A stretch of DNA of 43,624 bases. Origin: Odoribacter laneus YIT 12061. GTDB taxonomy: Bacteria > Bacteroidota > Bacteroidia > Bacteroidales > Marinifilaceae. The notes below the pieces were generated by a model, which did not search any database, was not told the origin of the DNA, and saw only the letters and a program-made list of their open reading frames with translations. The stretch's first letter is position 1. Every line of letters begins with the position of its first letter. The stretch covers positions 1,199,483 to 1,243,106 of the forward strand of contig NZ_JH594596.1 in NCBI RefSeq assembly GCF_000243215.1. The letters are read 5' to 3'. The position numbers and the translations under genes were made by a program. This document shows positions 1-8,408 of this stretch, in pieces.

Positions 1-1
1 A

Positions 2-928
2 CAAACTGTCAATGTAACAGTAACCCAAGCTGGTAAAGAAGCTTCGGTTGACGAATTAACTCCTGAAAAAACACAGGTAGATTTTACGGCTGAAGGTGGA
101 GAAGAAGTAGTAAAAGTGACAGCTACGGCTACATTTACCGCTGCTTCCAGCGAAAGTTGGTTGACAGCTACAGCTGCAGAAGGGAAAGTAACCTTGAATG
201 CTGCTGCTAATACCGCAGAGGCCCGTACCGCTAAAGTAACCCTGACTATGGGTGAAAAAATCGCTGAGATTACGGTGAATCAGGCTGCTCCATTCAAAGC
301 TGACTACAACAGTTACATCGGCACCTGGAAAGTAAAAGGTACGACTGACGACGGAAGAGTGGAATACAATAATGTAATCATTACTGCAAAAGAAAATGGG
401 AAAAGTTACAATGTTGCGGGTTGGACTCATAATGCAGCAGCTGCACAGCAGTTTCCTCTTACAATGCATTATCAAAGCGACGGTTCGGTCGTGATTAAAG
501 GACACCAAGAATTACTCTCGGAAGGAGAGGGCACAGAGATGAAGGTACTGGTTGTCGCAGGTGTTTTCCCCTATAATAACGGCTATTCTTTGTTGAGAAA
601 CGGAGAAATTGGTGGAGGTGAAACAGAGGGACATGATGTATTTATGGGAAAATACGATGGGAATGAATTGAAAATGATTGGACAGGACGCTAAAACAAGT
701 GTCGGCACATTTAAATTTGGTGCTCTGAAATATTATATGTATCAATATAATTCGGAGAAAAAAGAATTCGGCTTCTATTATTTAACGGATGACAATGATG
801 GTTATGCATGGGATCCGGTAATGACAAAAGTAAGTAATAATACTTCATCTGTTAATTCCATTTCAGGCGCATTCCCTTCCGTTGAAAAATTGGCTAATCC
901 TCTCCCTGCTTCCCTTTCTGCTCAATAA
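2..928 (+). CDS. BACON-domain surface protein, C-terminal part (5' truncated)
   Basis: The frame is open from base 2, so the gene starts left of the window; 308 codons are visible. Residues 1-100 hold one repeat end and one full repeat with the pattern of BACON domains: beta-rich, with segments such as VNVTVTQAG and AEITVNQAAP closing each repeat. BACON domains are Bacteroidetes modules found on secreted or lipid-anchored glycan-active and adhesion proteins. The remaining 200 residues start near YIGTWKVKG and look like a beta-rich lipocalin or calycin-type domain, but I do not recognise a catalytic family. The C-terminus is Ser/Pro/Ala-rich. A strong terminator follows directly. The family assignment is good; the substrate is unknown. 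Confidence 0.75.
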   Translation, partial: QTVNVTVTQAGKEASVDELTPEKTQVDFTAEGGEEVVKVTATATFTAASSESWLTATAAEGKVTLNAAANTAEARTAKVTLTMGEKIAEITVNQAAPFKADYNSYIGTWKVKGTTDDGRVEYNNVIITAKENGKSYNVAGWTHNAAAAQQFPLTMHYQSDGSVVIKGHQELLSEGEGTEMKVLVVAGVFPYNNGYSLLRNGEIGGGETEGHDVFMGKYDGNELKMIGQDAKTSVGTFKFGALKYYMYQYNSEKKEFGFYYLTDDNDGYAWDPVMTKVSNNTSSVNSISGAFPSVEKLANPLPASLSAQ

Positions 929-964
929 TTTTTTAACCAAAAGTTGTTATAAAAATGAACTAAA

Positions 965-998
965 ATAAAAACGAGGTCTCTTTCGACCTCGTTTTTAT
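965..998 (+). terminator. Rho-independent terminator after the BACON gene
   Basis: A perfect inverted repeat pairs AAAAACGAGGTC (967-978) with GACCTCGTTTTT (985-996) around a 6-base loop and ends in a T-run. It lies 37 bases after the BACON stop codon. The A-rich left flank could also make it act on the minus strand. Confidence 0.85.
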
Positions 999-1344
999 TT
1001 CGTTTGTACATTCTTTTAAAAAGAAGAAAAAAACAAACATCCCTATAGAGCTTTAAAAATTCGATTCGGGAACACAAAATAAAGATAACCTAAAATTTTC
1101 TTTGTAGCAATAAGCTTTCATCCAAAAGACCGCAGCCAAACATTATCTGTATTTGATTAATATCTCCCTTCTCCAGTCGTTTGTGTTTTTCAGTCAGGTG
1201 CTCCATTCGCTGCCTCTTCAAACGTTTTTCCCAAGCAGCTGTGTTTGAAACCATAACCTTTTTTCAGGAAAGAGATAGGACAGAGAACGATCTAAGAAAA
1301 AATAAAGAATACATTCTGCTAAGTTTTATTGACTATAAACAGCA

Positions 1345-1377
1345 TAAAAAAAGCTGCCTCGTGCGAGACAGCCTTTA
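1345..1377 (-). terminator. Terminator of the TPR protein gene
   Basis: Read on the minus strand, GGCTGTCTC, loop GCAC and GAGGCAGC form a stem of about 8 bp with one G-U pair, followed by TTTTTTT. It begins about 18 bases after the stop of the minus-strand TPR gene. Confidence 0.8.
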
Positions 1378-1393
1378 TAGACAGGTATAACTA

Positions 1394-2128
1394 TTATTTC
1401 ATAGCTGCTTTTATCTGTGCATACAATTCTTTTACATCGGGATTTTCCGGAGCTAAAGTTTTTGCCTGTTCTACATAACCTAAAGCTTTTCCAAAATCGC
1501 TTGTAGCTTTCTCTTTTTCTGCAGCATATTTTTCTTTATCTGTGTTGGCAAAAGAAGTGGCTTTCTGCAAAATGCTGGCACCATTGTTAAAATACAGAGA
1601 ACCCAAAGCCATATAAGCCTTTATTTTCAAATCTTTATTGGAAAGAGTCGTAATTTTTGTATAGTTTTCTGCAGCTGTGGTTAAATTATTAGCCTTTTGT
1701 GCTTCTACTCCTTTCTTCAGGAAGTAAGTCCCATACATATTTTCTAATTTTGCATTTCCCGGTACGGCTTTCAGCCCTTCTTCCAAAGTAGTAACCATTT
1801 CTCCTTCTTTTTTCAAATCTTCTTCTGCCTGTGCTTTTCCTAAATAAGAACTTCCTATTTTATAATTGTTCTTTATCGCCATTTCAAAATATTTTTCTGC
1901 TGCAGCATAATTTTTTGATTTGGTAGCAGCTACGGCCGTATTATAAATATAAGCCTTATCTGCATAATTGACAGCTTTCAGGTATTTTTCAAAATTAGCG
2001 AAAGCTTCCGTATAATTTTTAGCTTTCCATGCAACATTACCGGCATTTTTCTCCGCTGCCCCCGGATCTTGTGCAAATAAACTTCCCGTCAATAAACTTA
2101 CCAAAATCAATAACACTGTTTTTCTCAT
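1394..2128 (-). CDS. Exported tetratricopeptide-repeat protein
   Basis: The 244-residue product begins with a typical Sec signal peptide (MRKTVLLILVSLLTGSLFAQ), so it should act in the periplasm or at the outer membrane. The rest is helical with TPR-like repeats, seen as AxxAxxxFExYLK and AAAEKYFEMAIKNN (about residues 35-100), continuing to a final repeat ending LYAQIKAAMK. TPR proteins act as scaffolds in assemblies; no partner can be named here. The gene stands alone, with its own terminator downstream and a 5' leader of about 100 bases. Family confidence is high; specific function is unknown. Confidence 0.8.
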   Translation of the reverse strand: MRKTVLLILVSLLTGSLFAQDPGAAEKNAGNVAWKAKNYTEAFANFEKYLKAVNYADKAYIYNTAVAATKSKNYAAAEKYFEMAIKNNYKIGSSYLGKAQAEEDLKKEGEMVTTLEEGLKAVPGNAKLENMYGTYFLKKGVEAQKANNLTTAAENYTKITTLSNKDLKIKAYMALGSLYFNNGASILQKATSFANTDKEKYAAEKEKATSDFGKALGYVEQAKTLAPENPDVKELYAQIKAAMK

Positions 2129-2231
2129 AGCTTTTCTTACTTTTATTTATGTGACATAATTGTTTTTTCTTTGGGCAACTAAGATAATAATGTCTCCTAA
2201 AACTTCAAAACAGAATTAGTCATTTTTAACA

Positions 2232-2239
2232 CAAAATTA
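2232..2239 (-). promoter_or_regulatory. Candidate -7 box for the TPR gene
   Basis: On the minus strand the sequence is TAATTTTG, which matches the Bacteroidetes -7 consensus TAnnTTTG. A similar TAATTCTG lies about 20 bases closer to the gene. No TTTG is found at the expected upstream spacing, so this is weak. Confidence 0.3.
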
Positions 2240-2296
2240 GTTATAAATGCTCACAAAATCTGACTTTTTCTATTTTTACTCTCCCGTTCTCCCTGT

Positions 2297-2758
2297 TTAT
2301 TTTTCCTTATCTACTAATTGCAATATCTTTAACAGTCCTTGTTCGTCTTCTTCGTCAAAAGCCCCGAGCTGATCACTGTCAATATCCAGACACCCGTATA
2401 TTTGTCCTTTTTCATCTCTTAAAGGAAGGACAATCTCACTTTTTGTGGCCGGATTACAAGCGATATGACCTGAAAATTCTGCCACATTCTTCACAATAAC
2501 TGTTTTTCCCGAATCGACCGCAGCCCAACACACACCTGTATGTTGACGTAATTTCTGGCAAGCAACGGGTCCCTGATAGGAACGGACAATCAATTCTCCT
2601 TCTACCAATACATAAACTCCGGTCCAAAAAAACAGTTGCATCTTATGATGTAAAACAGCCTCTATCGTTGCTAAACGCGCCCAACGATCCGGGGTAGTCA
2701 CTACATAATGACTGATTTGCTCATAAAGCCGTTCGTATTTTTCCAATTTTTTCGACAT
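2297..2758 (-). CDS. msrC: Free methionine-(R)-sulfoxide reductase (GAF domain)
   Basis: This 153-residue single-GAF protein resembles fRMsr (E. coli YebR/MsrC), which uses thioredoxin to reduce free methionine-R-sulfoxide in the cytoplasm. The three family cysteines are in place: PVACQKL, TGVCWAAV and GHIACNPATKSEIVLPL, followed by GCLDIDS. I start at MSKKL rather than the longer frame reaching 2824, because those extra residues lie inside the upstream pepD coding region and have no family match. The start is 11 bases after the pepD stop, so it is probably co-transcribed with pepD and the MarR gene. Its presence suggests an oxidative-stress link for the operon, which is inference. Confidence 0.85.
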   Translation of the reverse strand: MSKKLEKYERLYEQISHYVVTTPDRWARLATIEAVLHHKMQLFFWTGVYVLVEGELIVRSYQGPVACQKLRQHTGVCWAAVDSGKTVIVKNVAEFSGHIACNPATKSEIVLPLRDEKGQIYGCLDIDSDQLGAFDEEDEQGLLKILQLVDKEK

Positions 2759-2769
2759 CCCGCTGAATT

Positions 2770-4233
2770 TTATTGATTCAAAACATCTATATGTTGCAAT
2801 ATATCCACCAAATGTCTCCACCACATTTCAACCGTCTTTGTATTTACTTTTTCATCCGGAGAATGTACCCCTCTCAAGGTAGGCCCAAAAGAAATCATAT
2901 CCATATCCGGATATTTCTCTAAAAATAAACCGCATTCCAGTCCCGCATGTATAGAACGGACTATCGGTTTTTTCCCGAACAAACGCTCATAGGAAGCCAC
3001 CGCAACTCTTAATACCGCCGAATCCGGATTTGGAGCCCAACCGGGATACCCCTCCCCATGCGTAACTTTCGCTTGAGCCAAACGGAATACGGCAGCCATC
3101 ATATGAGCAACATTCAGTTTTTCAGAATTTATATCGCTTCGTTGAGAACTAGTTATCCATATTTTCCGCTTGTCCTCCATTTTCAGAGCAGCCAGATTCG
3201 TAGAAGTTTCTACCATACCCGGCATCCGGTAACTCATCGCAAAAACACCATGCGGGCAGGCATACAAAGCATTTAATAATCGACAGGTACAATCGGCTGT
3301 CAAGACGTCCTCCGGTAAATTTACCGATTCCATTTCCATTTTCAATCCCGGTTCAGTCACTCCCCACACAGATTCCATCTCAGCCTGATATAAATTGAAT
3401 TCCACTCTTACCTGTTCTTTGTATTTTTCATCAAAAACAATCGAAGCAAAAGCTTCCCGGGCAATGGCATTTCTCAAATTCCCACCTGTAAATTCTGCTA
3501 CCCGGATCGGATATTTTTCATTTAAATCCCATAAAAAACGATTCAGTATTTTAATCGCATTTCCTCTTCCTTTATTAATATCGTCTCCCGAATGTCCTCC
3601 TCTTAATCCCTTCACCGTAATCTTTACAGCAAAAGTCCCCGTTCCGGACTCTTCCATCTCTATAGGCATTTCCACCACTGTATCCATACCACCGGCACAA
3701 CCAATAAAGAGTTCGCCTTCATCTTCCGAATCCAAATTCAATAAAATCCTCCCTTTAAAAAAACCGGGCTTCAAAGCAAATGCTCCGGTTAAGCCACATT
3801 CTTCATTTACCGTAAAAAGACATTCCAGCGGACCGTGTTTGATATCTTCCGAAGCCAAAAGAGCCAGCTGAGCCGCCATACCTATTCCGTCATCTGCGCC
3901 CAAAGTAGTACCCTTCGCTTTTACCCATTCTCCCTCTATATAAGGTATAATCGGGTCCTTCTCAAAATCATGCACAGTACCCGCATTTTTCTCACATACC
4001 ATATCCATATGGGCTTGCAAAACAACCGTAGGAGTTTGTTCCATACCCGCAGAAGCAGGCTTACTGATCAATACATTACCCGCTTCGTCCTGTTTTGCAG
4101 GGAAACCCCGTTTTTCTGCAAACGCCATCAAATAAGCAGCCATTTTCTCTTCCCGGGTAGAAGGCCTCGGAATACGGCAGATCTCTTCAAAATAATGCCA
4201 TAATGCCTCCGGCTGTAATCCTTTTAATTCCAT
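2770..4233 (-). CDS. pepD: Aminoacyl-histidine dipeptidase (PepD, M20 family)
   Basis: The 487-residue protein is a full-length M20C zinc dipeptidase that cleaves Xaa-His and other dipeptides in the cytoplasm. Metal-site motifs are visible: QAHMDMVCEKN (first His and Asp ligands), LGADDGIGMA (bridging Asp), VNEECGLTGA (catalytic Glu pair), LDSEDEGELFIGCAGG, GGHSGDDI and IHAGLECGLF. The C-terminal GPTLRGVHSPDEKV supplies the last His ligand. The start MELKGLQPE fits the family; the longer frame to 4305 runs into the MarR gene. It begins 29 bases after the MarR stop and is followed closely by msrC. Confidence 0.93.
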   Translation of the reverse strand: MELKGLQPEALWHYFEEICRIPRPSTREEKMAAYLMAFAEKRGFPAKQDEAGNVLISKPASAGMEQTPTVVLQAHMDMVCEKNAGTVHDFEKDPIIPYIEGEWVKAKGTTLGADDGIGMAAQLALLASEDIKHGPLECLFTVNEECGLTGAFALKPGFFKGRILLNLDSEDEGELFIGCAGGMDTVVEMPIEMEESGTGTFAVKITVKGLRGGHSGDDINKGRGNAIKILNRFLWDLNEKYPIRVAEFTGGNLRNAIAREAFASIVFDEKYKEQVRVEFNLYQAEMESVWGVTEPGLKMEMESVNLPEDVLTADCTCRLLNALYACPHGVFAMSYRMPGMVETSTNLAALKMEDKRKIWITSSQRSDINSEKLNVAHMMAAVFRLAQAKVTHGEGYPGWAPNPDSAVLRVAVASYERLFGKKPIVRSIHAGLECGLFLEKYPDMDMISFGPTLRGVHSPDEKVNTKTVEMWWRHLVDILQHIDVLNQ

Positions 4234-4262
4234 CCTAATATTAATTTTTATAATTTTATTCC

Positions 4263-4688
4263 TTATTTCATCATATCCGTTAATTTCCTCATCACCCACA
4301 TACAAGATTTAATCTCCGAAGGGGTTAAGGTGAAAGTTAAATCCGTATGAACCTGCTCTTCAATTTGAAGAAGCGCCTTTTGAACCTGCATCCCCTTCTC
4401 TGTCAAAATAACAAAATTATTTCTTCGGTCTTCCTGACTCATCGTACGCTGCACAAATCCCCTCTTCGTCAAAGTATTTAATAATTTCGTTACATTGTAT
4501 TTATCTTTTTGTAATTTCCGCGAAATGGCCTGCTGATTTATATGATCCCCTTCCCATAATACTTGAAGCAATTCGAATTGTTCGCGACTAAGATCATATC
4601 CCGCTTGTTGAAAAGCCCTGTTTAACGTTTTGGTATACCCTCTTTCGGCTTTACTTAGATAAACTACTAATTCCCGGATATCGTTCAT
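4263..4688 (-). CDS. MarR-family transcriptional regulator
   Basis: The 141-residue protein has the MarR winged-helix plan. Dimerisation helices lie at both ends, with a helix-turn-helix around residues 45-75 (LLQVLWEGDHINQQAISRKL, then NVTKLLNTLTKRGFV) and a wing near MSQEDRRNNFVILTEKG containing the family DxR motif. MarR proteins are usually repressors released by small phenolic or oxidising ligands and often control themselves and a divergent gene. Here the divergent neighbours are the lanthipeptide-type genes starting at 4965, so it may control them, pepD-msrC, or both. That link is inference. Confidence 0.9.
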   Translation of the reverse strand: MNDIRELVVYLSKAERGYTKTLNRAFQQAGYDLSREQFELLQVLWEGDHINQQAISRKLQKDKYNVTKLLNTLTKRGFVQRTMSQEDRRNNFVILTEKGMQVQKALLQIEEQVHTDLTFTLTPSEIKSCMWVMRKLTDMMK

Positions 4689-4964
4689 AGCGATGTTGCA
4701 TTTTATACTATTTGCAAACTTAAGGAATATTTTAACATCTTATTAAAAAGAGAGAATTATTTTATAATTTTTTACCTCAAATTTCTATGCCTTTTTTGCA
4801 TTTTGTTGTATCTAAATTAATTTTTAATAATTTAATTTATACAAGAACAAAATATATAAATTTATTTTACTTTTTGATAATTATTTTTTATTATTGTCCA
4901 TTATGTTGTATGTGGATAACAAAAGCGTATCAAAATTATTTATTAGCTCGCTAACCTTTCTGTT
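4689..4964. other. Very AT-rich divergent intergenic region (MarR / lanC-like)
   Basis: These 276 bases are far more AT-rich than the flanking genes, with long A/T runs. They must hold the promoters of both divergent units. A 55-codon plus-strand frame (4787-4954) ends 10 bases before the cyclase start. Its product is hydrophobic (with CPLCC near the end), lacks a recognisable leader, and is probably chance reading of AT-rich DNA. No double-Gly leader or Ser/Thr/Cys-rich core is visible on either strand. Confidence 0.5.
4715..4722 (-). promoter_or_regulatory. Candidate -7 box for the MarR-pepD-msrC operon
   Basis: On the minus strand the sequence is TAAGTTTG, a perfect TAnnTTTG, 26 bases upstream of the MarR start codon. 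It overlaps the palindrome TTTGCAAA (4711-4718), a possible self-operator. No clear TTTG occurs about 20 bases further upstream. Confidence 0.4.
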
Positions 4965-6155
4965 ATGGAAAAACAATTGGACGCCATTGCTCGCACGATT
5001 GAAGAGCACTGTCAAAAAGAAAACGGGAATTACAGCCTTTTAACGGGTAATATGGGGGAGATTCTCTTTCTTTATTATTATTCTCTCAGGAATAAAAACT
5101 ATAAAGAAAAAGCGGAAATACTACTGGACCAATTGACGGAAAGTCTCTCGACTTCCTCTTATTACCAATTTTCTTATTGTAACGGCTTGGCAGGCTTTGG
5201 CATCGGAATGCATTTGTTGGCAGAGGGCGGGTTTATCGAAGATTCGCCGGATATGCTGGATGACATAGATATCGTATTAAATCATTACCTGGAACAGGAA
5301 ATTCAATTAAAACATTTTGATTTTCTACACGGAGTAATCGGAATGGGATTCTATTTTTTAAAACATTACAAGTATAAACCCTCAGCATCTCTGTTACAAC
5401 TTCAAAAAATCGTCAAGTATCTGGAGCAAACCGCTATTTCAACCCCTCAGGAGGATACGTTGAAATGGGAAATTGTCAATTGGCATTTGCCCCATCAAGC
5501 CCATACAAAATACAATATTTCACTTTCTCACGGAATGTCAAGTATTGCCATTTTTCTCTCCCGTCTTTTGCAACTGGACATCAACCCGGAAGGAAAGGTT
5601 CGTAAATTACTGGAAGGTACTCTTCACTATATTCTCCGGCAAAGAATAGATGAAAAAATATATGATTGTTATTTTCCCTCCACTTCACTAGAAAATCCGG
5701 GACCGGTAAATAAAAGTCGCCTGGCCTGGTGTTATGGGGATTTAGGAATTGGCATTGCTTTATGGCATGCCGGAAAAGCTTTGGGTAGAAAGGAATTAAT
5801 CGATTATGCAATAGAAATTTTTGAATTTTCTGCTACCCGAAAAGACCTTAAATCCAATTATGTCTGGGATGCAGGCTTATGTCACGGCTCCGCCGGAATT
5901 ACACAGATCTTTTTCCGGATGTGGCAGGAAACGCGTCTTCCGTCTCTGCAATCCGCCTATGAATACTGGAAAAATCAAACTTCTCTCTTTGCTAACCGGC
6001 CGGAAGGACCCGCAGGTTACCAATCTTACGATCCGACCCAACAAAGCTGGGAAACAAAATATTATATATTGGAAGGGGTAGCTGGTATCGGTTTGACTCT
6101 ACTATCCCCCCTCCACAGTGCATGGGATGAAATTCTATTGCTAAATTTCAATTAA
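4965..6155 (+). CDS. LanC-type lanthionine cyclase
   Basis: The 396-residue protein belongs to the LanC family, which adds Cys thiols to dehydroalanine or dehydrobutyrine to make (methyl)lanthionine rings. Family Gly-rich repeats are seen (GLAGFGIGMHLL near 75-85, LHGVIGMGFYFL near 121-132). The three zinc ligands are present as WCYGDLG (Cys256) and LCHGSAG (Cys306, His307). SLSHGMSS gives the catalytic His (His189, matching His212 of NisC). The length matches NisC. The first-gene position, 46 bases before the dehydratase gene, indicates one operon. All residues expected for activity are present. Confidence 0.9.
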   Translation: MEKQLDAIARTIEEHCQKENGNYSLLTGNMGEILFLYYYSLRNKNYKEKAEILLDQLTESLSTSSYYQFSYCNGLAGFGIGMHLLAEGGFIEDSPDMLDDIDIVLNHYLEQEIQLKHFDFLHGVIGMGFYFLKHYKYKPSASLLQLQKIVKYLEQTAISTPQEDTLKWEIVNWHLPHQAHTKYNISLSHGMSSIAIFLSRLLQLDINPEGKVRKLLEGTLHYILRQRIDEKIYDCYFPSTSLENPGPVNKSRLAWCYGDLGIGIALWHAGKALGRKELIDYAIEIFEFSATRKDLKSNYVWDAGLCHGSAGITQIFFRMWQETRLPSLQSAYEYWKNQTSLFANRPEGPAGYQSYDPTQQSWETKYYILEGVAGIGLTLLSPLHSAWDEILLLNFN

Positions 6156-6201
6156 ATGCACATAAGTAATATCAGACATGAAACGAATTTAAATATATCC
6201 T

Positions 6202-8397
6202 ATGTATCAAGCCTTCGATCAAATCGTATTCCGCTTCCCTCACTATCCCCTGGAAGTCATCAAAAAAGCTTTATCACAAAAAGAATATTTTCAGGAAATG
6301 ATACGTTCAGATTTTTTTGAAGAAGCCATCTATTTTGCTTCTCCAGATCTTTACGAAGAATTACAAAAATATAAAGCCGGAAAAATAAAAGAAAAAGATT
6401 ATATCCGCGTAGAAAACGCCCTGTTCAAATATTTGGCCAGAATGTCCAGCCGATGTACCCCATTCGGGTTGTTTTCTTCCTGTGCAACAGGGGAAAAGGG
6501 AGATCTGTCAGAAGTCCTCCTGACTCATCAGGTAAATATCCACGTACGTTTTGATATGTTATACCTCTGTAACTTATCTCAGGAATTGGGAAAATTACCG
6601 GAAGTAAGAAAAATAGTAAAATATTATACCAATACTACCCTCTATACACAAGCCACAAAAATTCGTTATATCGAATACCGCTTTGATACAGAAAAAAGAA
6701 TATATCAGTTGGTAGAAGTCAGCAACACTCCTTATTTACGGGATATCATCAAAATTGCCCGGAAAGGATGTACTTTTGCCGAATTGATCAAGTTTCTGAC
6801 AGCTGCAGGAGAAGTAAGTGAAGAAATAGCCCGTTCTTACATCGATACCATTATAGACAATCAATTGCTTGTGAGTGAAATTGACCCTATAATCACAGGA
6901 TCCGATTTTTTTGAACACATTTTAAAAGTTATTGAAAGACTGGACACAAATTCGGAATATTATCAAAAATTATCCCGTATCAATCGTTTACTGCAAAAAT
7001 TACCTTTTGCTGTCCCCTCGGAAGTCATTGCCTTATGCAATCAAATAGAGGAAGAAGTCAAACAACTGCATATTCCTTTTCAAAAAAAATTTCTCCTTCA
7101 GGTGGATACCATCAGGAAACTGGAAAAAGCTACTCTAGACAACACTCTTTTAACCACGCTACAGGATAGCATGGAATTTCTCAACAAAATTACTCCACGC
7201 TATACAAACAACACGCTTACTAATTTTATAAAATGTTTTAGCGAAAGATATGAAGAACAGGAAATCCCTTTGTTGGAAGCTTTGGATCCGGAGAGGGGTA
7301 TTGGCTATCCGGCACACGAAATAAACGATCTGCATCCTTTACTCGGCGGATTGATAATCCCCGGACGCGTGGACCCTAATGCTTCTGTGCAAACGAATCT
7401 TTTCCCGATTCACCAAATTCTCTTAAAAAAGTTAGTGACGTTCAATCCCCAGACGGATCAGGAAATCCTGCTTTCCGATGAAGATGTCAAAAATTTACAA
7501 CCGAATTGGGAAGATTTACCTGCTACGATGTTTACCAAATTTCAGATCTTGAATTTCTCAGAGAATCCCCGGGATTATACCTTGGTTGTAAACAATTTTA
7601 ACGGAAGTAGTGCAGCAAATTTATTAGGACGCTTTGTTTATTGTGATCCCTCTATTCAGAAATTAGTAGAAAATATTGCCCGGAAAGAACAGGAGATTTA
7701 TAAAGATCAGGTGGTAGCGGAAATTTCCCATATCCCGGATTCCAGAGTAGGAAATGTATTAGCTCGTCCGAATTTCCGGGAATATGAAATTTTATATCTG
7801 GCGAATTCTACGCTGGAACGGAAGCGAATCCTCTACCCGGCTGATTTATTCTTGTCCGTTCGGAACAACCGTCTGCTTTTACGTTCTCAACGATTGAATA
7901 AATATATTATTCCACGCCTCTCCACTGCTCATAATTATAGAAATAACCCCACTCCTGTATACCGTTTTTTATGCGATTTGCAAAGTCAGGGAGTAAGGGC
8001 TTCTCTTTTGTTTAACTGGGGAAGTATCGAACAACAACTAGAGTATTTACCCCGGGTAAGGTATAAAAATATCATTCTGTCGGAAGCCAATTGGAAAATT
8101 TCCGTTAAAAGTCTGGAAAACCTGATAAAAGAAACGGATTCAAAAAAATTAATGGAAGAAGTGAAAAACTGGCAAACCCAGTTGAAATTACCCCGTTTTG
8201 TTTTCCTGGCCGATGGAGACAATAAACTCCTGATTGACCTAGAAAGCAGGGAAAGCACACGGGTTTTCCTGAATATGCTAAGTAACCGGAGACAAATTAC
8301 GCTGGAAGAAGCATTATGTGATCATTACGCTCTGACAAAGGACACCGAAGGCTTTTCCTATATGCATGAATGTATTGTTTCTTTCTACAAATCTTAA
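6202..8397 (+). CDS. Lanthipeptide dehydratase, N-terminal glutamylation protein (split LanB)
   Basis: The 731-residue protein corresponds to the glutamylation half of class I LanB enzymes, which use glutamyl-tRNA to activate Ser/Thr of a precursor peptide. The family signature RMSSRCTPFGLF is at residues 80-91. Further family blocks include PALDPERGIGYP-like text (ALDPERGIGYPA), LHPLLGGLIIPGR and NSTLERKRILYPADLFLSVRNNRLLLRS, the last being the conserved RNxRLLLRS-type segment. The elimination domain is missing and is encoded by the next gene, as in the split pinensin dehydratase of Chitinophaga. The start ATG lies 46 bases after the cyclase stop, and the stop is 11 bases before the partner gene. 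Confidence 0.9.
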   Translation: MYQAFDQIVFRFPHYPLEVIKKALSQKEYFQEMIRSDFFEEAIYFASPDLYEELQKYKAGKIKEKDYIRVENALFKYLARMSSRCTPFGLFSSCATGEKGDLSEVLLTHQVNIHVRFDMLYLCNLSQELGKLPEVRKIVKYYTNTTLYTQATKIRYIEYRFDTEKRIYQLVEVSNTPYLRDIIKIARKGCTFAELIKFLTAAGEVSEEIARSYIDTIIDNQLLVSEIDPIITGSDFFEHILKVIERLDTNSEYYQKLSRINRLLQKLPFAVPSEVIALCNQIEEEVKQLHIPFQKKFLLQVDTIRKLEKATLDNTLLTTLQDSMEFLNKITPRYTNNTLTNFIKCFSERYEEQEIPLLEALDPERGIGYPAHEINDLHPLLGGLIIPGRVDPNASVQTNLFPIHQILLKKLVTFNPQTDQEILLSDEDVKNLQPNWEDLPATMFTKFQILNFSENPRDYTLVVNNFNGSSAANLLGRFVYCDPSIQKLVENIARKEQEIYKDQVVAEISHIPDSRVGNVLARPNFREYEILYLANSTLERKRILYPADLFLSVRNNRLLLRSQRLNKYIIPRLSTAHNYRNNPTPVYRFLCDLQSQGVRASLLFNWGSIEQQLEYLPRVRYKNIILSEANWKISVKSLENLIKETDSKKLMEEVKNWQTQLKLPRFVFLADGDNKLLIDLESRESTRVFLNMLSNRRQITLEEALCDHYALTKDTEGFSYMHECIVSFYKS

Positions 8398-8408
8398 AAT
8401 GCTACCCC

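Larger units (their letters stand above)
929..1393. other. Intergenic region between BACON and TPR genes
   Basis: These 465 bases separate two convergent genes. They hold the BACON terminator at the left and a minus-strand terminator for the TPR gene at 1346-1376. A 69-codon plus-strand frame (1181-1390) crosses that terminator and has no family-like features, so I do not call it. Nothing else is recognisable. Confidence 0.6.

Noticed and set aside
56-745. Minus-strand frames of 150 and 77 codons opposite the BACON gene
   Set aside because: They are mirror readings of the BACON gene with Cys/Phe/Ser-rich, family-less products.
1181-1390. 69-codon plus-strand frame in the intergenic region
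   Set aside because: It runs through the minus-strand terminator hairpin and has no family features.
4787-4954. 55-codon frame before the cyclase as a RiPP precursor
   Set aside because: Hydrophobic A/T-codon product without leader motif or Ser/Thr-rich core; most likely chance.
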